Part shown: positions 1 to 5,459 of the stretch, piece by piece
Layout of the letters: each line of letters begins with the position of its first letter
Numbering within the stretch: the stretch's first letter is position 1
Assembly: GCA_947624455.1 (NCBI GenBank)
Contig: CANQKL010000116.1
Location: forward strand, 1 to 5,534
From: an uncultured Clostridia bacterium
Lineage (GTDB): Bacteria > Bacillota > Clostridia > UMGS1883
DNA length: 5,534 nucleotides
Reading direction: 5' to 3'
Notes under the pieces: model-generated
What the model was told of the DNA's origin: nothing
What the model saw: the letters and a program-made list of their open reading frames with translations, nothing else
Database searches by the model: none
Made by a program: the position numbers and the translations under genes

Positions 1-313
1 GTCCCAGCCCGAAAATATATTTTCGCTTGAGGAACCATGTCATCTGATCCCTGGACCGGGCTACCCGCCGGAGCAGTCCGCCGTTGACGATGAACAGGAC
101 CAGCGCCAGCAGGAACAGCGCTCCGCCGAAAAACAGCCTTGCCCCCAGCCGAGTGAAGAACACAGGAACATATTCGCTCCCCACCTCGTTTATTTTAAGG
201 TAATCCATGTAAAGGCCGAAGCCCGCCACGATTCCCACCGCCACGGCGATGATCAGTATGATTTTGAGTACCCTTCTGAACACGGCCTCGCCGCCTCTGA
301 GATTTTCCCACAC
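1..313 (-). CDS. UPF0182-family integral membrane protein, N-terminal part
   Basis: The visible part is the first 104 residues of a gene that runs off the left edge. It begins with GTG at 313-311. An in-frame TGA lies at 322-320, only three codons upstream, so no earlier start is possible. A ribosome-binding site AAAGGA (328-323) sits 9 bases before the GTG. The protein has a short basic N-terminus and a first hydrophobic helix at about residues 16-36 (LKIILIIAVAVGIVAGFGLY). A loop with DYLKINEVGSEYVPVFFTRL follows, then a second helix at about residues 60-83. This two-helix start, with an EVG...VFFTRL segment between the helices, resembles the N-terminus of the UPF0182 (COG1615) family. These are large multi-pass proteins of roughly 900 residues with no firmly assigned function. 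The assignment is from recall of the family pattern, not a search. The gene is the third of a leftward run after smc and ftsY, with a possible terminator between it and ftsY. Confidence 0.72.
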   Translation of the reverse strand, partial: MWENLRGGEAVFRRVLKIILIIAVAVGIVAGFGLYMDYLKINEVGSEYVPVFFTRLGARLFFGGALFLLALVLFIVNGGLLRRVARSRDQMTWFLKRKYIFGLG

Positions 314-329
314 GCGGAATCATCCTTTC

Positions 330-363
330 AAATAAAATATTGATACGCCTATCGGCTCAATAT
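330..363 (-). terminator. Hairpin plus T-rich tail after ftsY (possible intrinsic terminator)
   Basis: Read on the minus strand, ATATTGA and GCC (363-354) pair with GGC and TCAATAT (349-337). The loop is GATA and there is a 3-base bulge (GTA). TTTATTT follows directly. It starts 14 bases after the ftsY stop codon. The stem is AT-rich and bulged and the T tract is interrupted, so termination is probably partial. Some transcription may continue into the UPF0182 gene 24 bases further on. Confidence 0.4.
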
Positions 364-377
364 CCGAAAATTGCAGT

Positions 378-1535
378 TTACGCTTCGGGGAACAGGGCCG
401 CGGCAAAATCCTCGGCGTTAAACTCCTGTAGATCGTCTATGCCCTCTCCCACGCCCACAAATTTCACGGGTATGCCAAGCTTCTGGATTATCTGAATGAC
501 AATGCCGCCTTTGGCGGTGCCGTCCAGCTTTGTAAGCACGATGCCGGTGAGCTTCGCGGCTTTGTTGAATTCCTCCGCCTGATTTACGGCGTTCTGACCG
601 GTGGTGGCGTCCAGCACCAGCAGTACCTCCATTGCGGCCTCGGGAAGTTCCCGCTCGATAACCCGGTAAATTTTTTTCAATTCCTCCATAAGGTTCTTCT
701 TGTTGTGGAGACGGCCGGCCGTATCACAGATGAGTACGTCGGCCCCGCGCTTCTTGGTGGCGCCGCAGCCATCAAAAATCACCGCCGCCGGGTCCGCGCC
801 CTCGGTGAGGCGGATGAGCTGCACGCCGTTGCGCTCGGCCCAGATCTCAAGCTGGTCAGCCGCGGCGGCCCTGAAGGTATCCGCAGCGGCCAGTACCACG
901 GTCTTGCCCTCGCGCTTCAGCTTATTGGTAAGCTTGCCTATGGTTGTGGTCTTACCCACTCCGTTGACGCCGATGACCAGCACCACCGTGGGCTTCGTGT
1001 CCAGGTGAAGCCGGCTGTCCCCGCTGCTAAGGATCTGGGAAATTATGGCCTTAAGCTCTTCTCTGGCCTCATTTCCGTCGGTTATATGCTTTTCCTTGAC
1101 CCTGTCTCGGAGCGTGTCTACTATCTCCATTGAGGTCTGCCCGCCAATGTCGGCCAGGATAAGAGCCTCCTCCAGCTCGTCGTAGAGATCGTCGTCTATT
1201 TTGGAAAAAGCTTTGAAAACGTTGTCCACTTTGCCCGTAAAGGAATCCCTCGTCTTGCCAAGGCCCGCCATCAAACGGCCGAACAGGCCCTTTTTCGTGG
1301 GCTTCTCCTCGTATTCAGGCTCCTGTTGAGGAACATATGCTCCCTCTGGGGGCAGCTCCTCCGTTACCTCCGCCGGCTCGGCTTCCTCAATAATCTTTTC
1401 AAGGGCCTCCCCCGCTTCGTCAATAGCTCCCTCAAGCTCCTCAAGCTCCTCAGGGTCTGGGCCGTAAACTCCCTCGGCGGAACGCTCCGGCTCCTCCTCG
1501 GTTTTTTTCTTTTTAAAAAAATCAAATAACGCCAT
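378..1535 (-). CDS. ftsY: Signal recognition particle receptor FtsY (SRP GTPase)
   Basis: FtsY is the membrane-associated GTPase that receives ribosomes carrying signal recognition particle (Ffh plus 4.5S/scRNA) and hands them to the Sec translocon. The 385-residue length is normal. Residues 1-80 are a highly acidic, low-complexity A domain after a basic MALFDFFKKKK start. A membrane-targeting-like segment KKGLFGRLMAGLGKTRDSFT lies at 81-100, followed by the helical N domain to about 175. The G domain shows every diagnostic motif: P-loop GVNGVGKTT (189-197), DTFRAAAADQL (219-229), DTAGR (271-275), DATTGQNA (309-316), the guanine-specificity motif TKLD with GTAKGG (335-344), and GVGEGIDDLQEF near the C-terminus (361-372). 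The ATG has a strong site AGGAGA (1548-1543) 7 bases upstream, lying between the smc stop and this start. With only 14 bases separating it from smc, it is almost certainly co-transcribed. No key residue is missing. Confidence 0.98.
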   Translation of the reverse strand: MALFDFFKKKKTEEEPERSAEGVYGPDPEELEELEGAIDEAGEALEKIIEEAEPAEVTEELPPEGAYVPQQEPEYEEKPTKKGLFGRLMAGLGKTRDSFTGKVDNVFKAFSKIDDDLYDELEEALILADIGGQTSMEIVDTLRDRVKEKHITDGNEAREELKAIISQILSSGDSRLHLDTKPTVVLVIGVNGVGKTTTIGKLTNKLKREGKTVVLAAADTFRAAAADQLEIWAERNGVQLIRLTEGADPAAVIFDGCGATKKRGADVLICDTAGRLHNKKNLMEELKKIYRVIERELPEAAMEVLLVLDATTGQNAVNQAEEFNKAAKLTGIVLTKLDGTAKGGIVIQIIQKLGIPVKFVGVGEGIDDLQEFNAEDFAAALFPEA

Positions 1536-1549
1536 TATAATTTCTCCTG

Positions 1550-4500
1550 TTAATCATATTCTCTATCTGATGCGATCTCATCCAATTTCATGGACAACAG
1601 GCGGCTGACTCCCTTTTCCTGCATGGTCACGCCGTAAAGGATGTCCGCCGCCTCCATGGTGCCGCGACGGTGAGTTATAAGCACGAACTGGGTATTCTTG
1701 TCGTAGTTTTTGATATAGTCGGCAAAGCGGTATACGTTTTCATCGTCGAGGGCGGCTTCGATCTCGTCCAACACAATGAAGGGCGAAGGCGTGGCCTTAA
1801 GCAGCGCGAACAGCAGGGCTATGGCGGTAAGCGCGTGTTCGCCGCCGGAAAACAGGGATATGCTCTGTAGCCGTTTGCCCGGGGGCTGTACCTCTATCTC
1901 TATGCCGCTTTCAAGCACGTCGTCCGGGTCGGCAAGGCGGACTCCCGCCTGTCCGCCGCCGAACAGTTCAGAAAAAATCTCGCCGAAGCTTTTATTTATC
2001 ATTTCAAATTTTTCCCTGAACTGGCTTTTCATAACCGTCATCATTTCAGAAATAAGTTTTTCCAGATTTTTCTTGCCTTCCTCGAGGTCATGTACCTGAC
2101 CGGACATAAATTCGTATCGCTGCTTTACGTCCTTGTATTCCTCGATAGCGTCCACGTTTATGTTGCCCAGGGCCTTTATCTGGTTTTTAAGCTCGCCTAT
2201 ACGCTTATTTGCGGCCGTAATGGAGCCAATTTCCTTTTTTAGGGGGAGAGCTGTGTTGTATGTCAGCTCGTAGTCGTCCCAAAGGCGGTTGGTTGCGCTT
2301 TCATGCTCTCCCTCCAGCCGGGCCTTTTTTGTTTCCAGTCTAACGACCTCCTCCTGGGCGGTAAACATGGCGTCGCTCAAGCTTTTAAGCTCCTGGCGAA
2401 CGCTGTCAAGGCTCCTGCTTGCGCCGGTCTTTTCCTCAAGACGGCTGTCCACCTCGGCCTTGGCGGCGGCCACCGCCGACGCTTGAGCCTGAGCCCGGCG
2501 GCGGTTATCCTCCAGTTGAGAATTAAGCTCCTCTATATTTTTTCTAAGCCCGTCCGCCGAGGCAAGCTGCCGCCGGTGTTCAACCGCCGAGTCCTCAAGC
2601 TGACTATTCAGCTCCTCCATGCGGCGAAGCGAAATCTCAATATCCTTTTTTATGCCGCCTATTTCCATCTGTATGTCGGTGACGGCACGGGCGGCGGCGT
2701 CCCGTCTCTCTACCGACTGTTCCAGAGCCTCCTGACGCCGGGCGATCAGTTCCGCCGCGCCGGACTCCAATCCGCCTGAATCGGTCAGGAGGACGTTAAG
2801 CTCCTCCCTGTCCTGATCGGCGGTAAGGCTCAGGGCAGCCAGCTCCTCCTTTTCCAATTTAAGCTTTTCTATCCTGTCAGACGCGGCGCTGACAAGGCTG
2901 CGCCTGAGTTCGACCGCCGCGCTGAGGGAGGACAGGCTTTTGTCCGCCTCGGCTAAAGCGGCGCGAAGCTTTTCCATCTCCTGACGGACAGTCGTTTGTT
3001 CGTCTGTCAGGTCGTCTATCCTGTTTTCCGTTTTTTCCGCCGTCTTGTCAAGAACGGCACATTCCTTTTCAAGCCCGGCAATTTCTTCACCGCGCCGCAG
3101 CAGAGCCTGGCTCTTGTTTATGCTGCCGCCGGTAATGCTGCCGCCCGGCTGGAGCAGTTCGCCGTCCAGGGTAACGATTTTAAATTTATACCGGTTCTCC
3201 CTGGCCACCCTTGCGGCGTTGTCCATAGTATCGACCACAAGCGTCCTTCCCAAAAGGGACTCCACCACATTCTTTATCTCCCCGTCACAGGTCACAAGGT
3301 CTGAGGCCACCGCCACGGCGCCCTGGGCGCTCATAAGTCGGCTTTCGCCCTCCAGACGGCGGCCCGTCTGAGCGCTTATGGGCAGGAAGGTCACTCGCCC
3401 CATGCGGTTTCGCTTGAGATATTCGATAGCCTCCTTGGCGTCGGCCTCGGTTTTCACAACGATATTCTGCATCGCGCCGCCGAGAGCGACCTCTATTGCG
3501 GTTATGTACCGGGCGTCAGTGTGGATGAGCTTGCTGAGTACGCCGACCATATTTCCACGGTACTTGTGACTGCGGTGATCGCCGATAAGCTCACGGACGC
3601 TGCGCGCGTACCCTTCCAGACTGCGCTCCATATCCTTTAGCATATTCAGTCTGGCGCGCTTTTCTCCCAGACTTGAAACAAGGTTATTGTACTCGTCCTT
3701 TTTATCCTGAATATCAATGGCCAGGCGGGAATCCTGGGCCATCTTTTCCTCCTGCGAGGCGGCAAGGCCGGCCCGCCTGGCGGCGGCGTCCTCTTTTTCC
3801 CTTTCCAGCTTTTCAGCCTCGGCCCTATAGCTCTCCGCCTCGGCGAGGGCGGCGGATATATCCGCGTCTATAGCCGCGCCGCGGTCAGCATAGGTCTGCT
3901 TGAGAGTCTCTATTCCCTCGATCCTGGTCTGCGCCTCGGCCTTTTTCAGTTCCAGCTCAGCGCCTCGGCTGCGGGCCTGTTCCAGCTCGCCGTTCCTTAG
4001 AGCCATCTCACGTACAGCTTCTCCAAGGCGTTCCCGCGCCTTTGCAAGTTCGCCGTCAAGAGAGTCAAGCTCCGTTCCCAGCCTGCTCCGTTCGGTCTGT
4101 TCCGCCTCTATACCGGCGTTTATGCCTTCAGTCCGGCGGCTGTGATTTTCCAGCTCGACCTCGGTTCTTACAAGGTTGTTTTTTATATTTTCAAGGTTAT
4201 TTTCAATCAGCGTCTTTTCGCTTTCAATGGAAGCCGCGAGTCCCTCCGCCAGTGACAAGCTCTCTCTGGCCCTGTCGATCTCCCCGTCCTTTTCCCGAAC
4301 CGAGCGGTACAGCTCCTCGCTTTTGGCGTTGGCCGCCTCATGCCCGGCCTTTATCTGATCAAGCTGGGCCGCGGCGATCTCGTACTTTTCCGCAGCCTGA
4401 GCCGACTGAGTCCGTTTGGCGTCGATTATTTCCAGCAGGGCGCTGACCTCTATGCCCTTCAGTTCCTCCCTAAGATCCAGGAATTTCATGGCCTTTTCGC

Positions 4501-5125
4501 TCTGACGGCGCAACGGCTCTACCCGAGTCTCCAGCTCAGTAAGGACATCCCGAACGCGCACAAGATTGTCCTCGGTATGAGCCAGCTTGCGTTCGGCCTC
4601 CTGCTTACGCCAACGGTACTTACTGATACCGGCGGCCTCCTCAAAAACGCCCCGGCGCTCCTCGCTCTTTTGAGAAACGATCTCGGCGATCTTGCCCTGC
4701 CCCACAATGGAATATCCGTCGCGGCCCATGCCGGTGTCCATGAACAACTCATGTATATCCCTGAGACGGCAGGGTTCGCGATTGATAAGGTATTCTCCCT
4801 CTCCGCTGCGGAACACCCGGCGGGTTATCTCCACCTCAGAATAGTCGCTGGGAAGAAAGCCCGAGCTGTTGTCGAATACCATAGTGACCTCGGCATAGCC
4901 AAGAGGGCGGCGCTTCTGAGTTCCGTTAAAAATAACGTCCTCCATTTTACCGCCGCGCAGGGCCTTGGCGCTCTGTTCCCCCATTACCCAGCGTATAGCG
5001 TCGGATATATTGCTCTTACCGCTGCCATTGGGGCCGACAATGCCGGTTATGCCTTGATGCACCTCTATAACCGTCTTGTCCGCGAAGGACTTGAAGCCCT
5101 GCAATTCTATACGCTTAAGATACAA
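1550..5125 (-). CDS. smc: Chromosome condensation and segregation ATPase Smc
   Basis: Smc forms the long-armed ATPase dimer of the bacterial Smc-ScpA-ScpB condensin, which loops and separates newly replicated DNA. At 1191 residues it is full length. The N-terminal head has MYLKRIELQGFKSFADKT, Walker A GPNGSGKS (31-38), the arginine-finger context LRGGK (R57) and the Q-loop region GRDGYSIVGQGKI (134-146). A coiled coil runs from about 170 to 510. The hinge, about 515-680, includes YRGNMVGVL (from 522), AIEVALGGAMQN and GGSITGG (661-667). A return coiled coil runs to about 1020. The C-terminal head has signature SGGE (1093-1096) and Walker B FIVLDE with D1120 and E1121. The start is TTG: it gives the canonical family N-terminus, an in-frame TAG lies upstream, and the first in-frame ATG (M48) falls after Walker A. 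The residue after SGGE is His, where Arg or Lys is common. ftsY follows by 14 bases; scpA, scpB and rnc are not in this window. Confidence 0.98.
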   Translation of the reverse strand: MYLKRIELQGFKSFADKTVIEVHQGITGIVGPNGSGKSNISDAIRWVMGEQSAKALRGGKMEDVIFNGTQKRRPLGYAEVTMVFDNSSGFLPSDYSEVEITRRVFRSGEGEYLINREPCRLRDIHELFMDTGMGRDGYSIVGQGKIAEIVSQKSEERRGVFEEAAGISKYRWRKQEAERKLAHTEDNLVRVRDVLTELETRVEPLRRQSEKAMKFLDLREELKGIEVSALLEIIDAKRTQSAQAAEKYEIAAAQLDQIKAGHEAANAKSEELYRSVREKDGEIDRARESLSLAEGLAASIESEKTLIENNLENIKNNLVRTEVELENHSRRTEGINAGIEAEQTERSRLGTELDSLDGELAKARERLGEAVREMALRNGELEQARSRGAELELKKAEAQTRIEGIETLKQTYADRGAAIDADISAALAEAESYRAEAEKLEREKEDAAARRAGLAASQEEKMAQDSRLAIDIQDKKDEYNNLVSSLGEKRARLNMLKDMERSLEGYARSVRELIGDHRSHKYRGNMVGVLSKLIHTDARYITAIEVALGGAMQNIVVKTEADAKEAIEYLKRNRMGRVTFLPISAQTGRRLEGESRLMSAQGAVAVASDLVTCDGEIKNVVESLLGRTLVVDTMDNAARVARENRYKFKIVTLDGELLQPGGSITGGSINKSQALLRRGEEIAGLEKECAVLDKTAEKTENRIDDLTDEQTTVRQEMEKLRAALAEADKSLSSLSAAVELRRSLVSAASDRIEKLKLEKEELAALSLTADQDREELNVLLTDSGGLESGAAELIARRQEALEQSVERRDAAARAVTDIQMEIGGIKKDIEISLRRMEELNSQLEDSAVEHRRQLASADGLRKNIEELNSQLEDNRRRAQAQASAVAAAKAEVDSRLEEKTGASRSLDSVRQELKSLSDAMFTAQEEVVRLETKKARLEGEHESATNRLWDDYELTYNTALPLKKEIGSITAANKRIGELKNQIKALGNINVDAIEEYKDVKQRYEFMSGQVHDLEEGKKNLEKLISEMMTVMKSQFREKFEMINKSFGEIFSELFGGGQAGVRLADPDDVLESGIEIEVQPPGKRLQSISLFSGGEHALTAIALLFALLKATPSPFIVLDEIEAALDDENVYRFADYIKNYDKNTQFVLITHRRGTMEAADILYGVTMQEKGVSRLLSMKLDEIASDREYD

Positions 5126-5134
5126 AGGACTACG

Positions 5135-5140
5135 CCTCCC
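5135..5140 (-). promoter_or_regulatory. Ribosome-binding site that fixes the TTG start of smc
   Basis: On the minus strand GGGAGG lies 9 bases before TTG at 5125-5123. This strong site, with the in-frame TAG upstream and the canonical Smc N-terminus immediately after, makes TTG the only credible start. TTG usually initiates less efficiently than ATG, which may hold down Smc synthesis (inference). Confidence 0.85.
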
Positions 5141-5143
5141 TGT

Positions 5144-5170
5144 TTTACAATTCTACTTTACAAATTCTAC
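5144..5170. repeat. Short tandem repeat (13/14 bp) just upstream of the smc ribosome-binding site
   Basis: TTTACAATTCTAC (5144-5156) is followed directly by TTTACAAATTCTAC (5157-5170), identical apart from one extra A. On the minus strand each unit contains TAGAAT, which resembles a -10 box. It may be simple slippage. Confidence 0.6.
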
Positions 5171-5192
5171 CATGGGCAAAAATCGCTTTAAA
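5164..5192 (-). promoter_or_regulatory. Possible second, proximal smc promoter
   Basis: On the minus strand TTTAAA (5192-5187) and TAGAAT (5169-5164) are 17 bases apart. TGG precedes the -10 box, making an extended -10 (TGnTAGAAT). Each hexamer is imperfect (4 of 6 and 5 of 6 matches). The predicted start point is near 5157, giving a leader of about 30 bases before smc. In an AT-rich spacer such matches also arise by chance. Confidence 0.35.
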
Positions 5193-5251
5193 AATCTCTT
5201 TTAAGATTTGCGCAGCAAATCGACGAAGGTATTTTACCATGAGCAAAAATC
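5168..5251. repeat. Pair of 17-bp direct repeats (5168-5184 and 5235-5251)
   Basis: TACCATGGGCAAAAATC at 5168-5184 and TACCATGAGCAAAAATC at 5235-5251 differ at one base and are offset by 67. The second copy overlaps the end of the first 41-bp repeat, so both belong to one composite array. Read on the minus strand they carry CATGGTA, the front of an extended -10-like motif. Confidence 0.7.
5199..5239. repeat. 41-bp direct repeat, copy 1
   Basis: This copy matches 5324-5364 at 40 of 41 positions (T at 5234 versus A at 5359), at an offset of exactly 125 bases. It contains a perfect hairpin GATTTGC-GCA-GCAAATC (5205-5221), then GACGAA, then the near-palindrome GGTATTTTACC (5227... to 5238 region). 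The palindromic core suggests a REP-like or miniature-element-like dispersed repeat. Whether it occurs elsewhere in the genome cannot be seen here. Confidence 0.85.
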
Positions 5252-5274
5252 CTTGCTTGCAAGGGGATTTTTGC
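5243..5274. repeat. Long imperfect hairpin between the repeat copies
   Basis: The left arm GCAAAAATCCTTGC (5243-5256) is the reverse complement of the right arm GCAAGGGGATTTTTGC (5259-5274) apart from two extra G bases that would bulge. It is symmetric, so it could fold in transcripts of either strand. It is the strongest fold in the predicted smc leader. Confidence 0.65.
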
Positions 5275-5294
5275 GAAGCCGTCAATGCTGAGTC

Positions 5295-5309
5295 CGATCC
5301 GAAGGATCG
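5295..5309. repeat. Six-bp hairpin with GAA/TTC triloop
   Basis: CGATCC (5295-5300) and GGATCG (5304-5309) pair perfectly around GAA (TTC on the minus strand). It has the same design as its neighbours at 5311-5327 and 5330-5346: a short perfect stem with a three-base loop. Confidence 0.6.
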
Positions 5310-5310
5310 A

Positions 5311-5327
5311 AAAAAGCGAAGCTTTTT
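5311..5327 (-). repeat. AAAAAGC/GCTTTTT hairpin in the smc leader, weakly terminator-like
   Basis: A perfect 7-bp stem with loop GAA (TTC on the minus strand). Read toward smc, the right arm is GCTTTTT and the next base is another T, giving six T residues after the GC. It could act as a weak intrinsic terminator or pause site between the distal smc promoter and the gene. With only two GC pairs, strong termination is unlikely. Confidence 0.35.
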
Positions 5328-5364
5328 AAGATTTGCGCAGCAAATCGACGAAGGTATTATACCA
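5324..5364. repeat. 41-bp direct repeat, copy 2
   Basis: This copy is 40 of 41 identical to 5199-5239. It has the hairpin GATTTGC-GCA-GCAAATC at 5330-5346 and the perfect palindrome GGTAT-T-ATACC ending at 5363. The one base that differs from copy 1 creates a consensus TATAAT on the minus strand, which serves as the predicted -10 box of smc. Confidence 0.85.
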
Positions 5365-5384
5365 CAGTTTGCCGGAAATTGCAA
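5356..5384 (-). promoter_or_regulatory. Predicted main promoter of the smc-ftsY transcript (sigma-A type)
   Basis: On the minus strand TTGCAA (5384-5379, 4 of 6 matches to TTGACA) is separated by 17 bases from a perfect TATAAT (5361-5356). TGG just before it makes an extended -10. The predicted start point is near 5349, giving an smc leader of about 220 bases that contains the repeat array. The -10 box lies inside repeat copy 2, while the -35 box lies in unique sequence. Confidence 0.6.
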
Positions 5385-5402
5385 GATATGTGTAAAAAAT
5401 TA

Positions 5403-5431
5403 TTGATTTTAACTCAGGATTGTGATATACT
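5403..5431 (+). promoter_or_regulatory. Predicted ispE promoter (sigma-A type, extended -10)
   Basis: TTGATT (5403-5408) and TATACT (5426-5431) are 17 bases apart, with TG at 5423-5424 forming an extended -10 (TGATATACT). The predicted start point is near 5438, about 22 bases before the ispE ATG. Its -35 box is 18 bp from the -35 box of the divergent smc promoter. Confidence 0.65.
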
Positions 5432-5444
5432 TCTTTTATCACAA
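5420..5444. promoter_or_regulatory. Inverted repeat over the ispE -10 box and start point (candidate operator)
   Basis: TTGTGATA (5420-5427) and TATCACAA (5437-5444) form a perfect 8-bp inverted repeat with a 9-base spacer. It spans the -10 box and the predicted start point, where a bound repressor would block RNA polymerase. The left arm lies upstream of the start point, so this would act as DNA rather than as an mRNA hairpin. No regulator is identified, and the 9-base spacer does not match the CRP or Rex spacing I know. Confidence 0.4.
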
Positions 5445-5459
5445 AGAGGCGGTGTACAT

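Larger units (their letters stand above)
5126..5459. other. Divergent smc/ispE intergenic region
   Basis: This 334-base AT-rich spacer has no credible gene. From the ispE side it holds the ispE ribosome-binding site and promoter with an overlapping inverted repeat (5403-5449). Next comes the main smc promoter candidate (5356-5384), then about 220 bases of smc leader made of repeats and hairpins (5144-5364), and finally the smc ribosome-binding site. The leader could carry a regulatory role or simply be an old insertion of a dispersed repeat. The sequence alone does not decide between these. Confidence 0.8.

Noticed and set aside
321..323. ATG as an alternative start for the UPF0182 gene
   Set aside because: This ATG is in another frame, and an overlapping TGA (322-320) closes the correct frame. 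GTG at 313-311 with AAAGGA 9 bases upstream fits.
314..377. A dedicated promoter for the UPF0182 gene
   Set aside because: TTGAGC followed by TATTTT can be read, but the spacing is 15 bases and the sequence overlaps the hairpin. That is too weak to call.
700..1133. Overlapping plus-strand frames opposite ftsY
   Set aside because: They are antisense to the conserved FtsY G domain, lack ribosome-binding sites and show no family pattern.
4340..5191. A 283-codon open frame on the plus strand opposite the 5' end of smc
   Set aside because: It lies almost wholly antisense to the conserved Smc head and coiled coil, has no recognisable protein pattern, and runs across the smc start and leader. It is a shadow of the GC-rich smc codon pattern.
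5168..5364. CRISPR array or riboswitch in the smc leader
   Set aside because: Repeats are only two, unevenly spaced and with shared rather than unique spacers, so not CRISPR. No known riboswitch core motif is recognisable.
5145..5384. A 79-codon minus-strand open frame in the smc leader
   Set aside because: Its start codon is the TTG of the predicted -35 box, and its sequence is made of the DNA repeats, which gives repetitive basic peptide text. There is no ribosome-binding site or family resemblance. It is best explained as repeat DNA.
5421..5443. CRP/FNR-like site (TGTGA...TCACA) at the ispE promoter
   Set aside because: The half-sites resemble TGTGA and TCACA, but they are 13 bases apart rather than 6, so a CRP-type dimer would not fit. 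Kept only as an unassigned inverted repeat.
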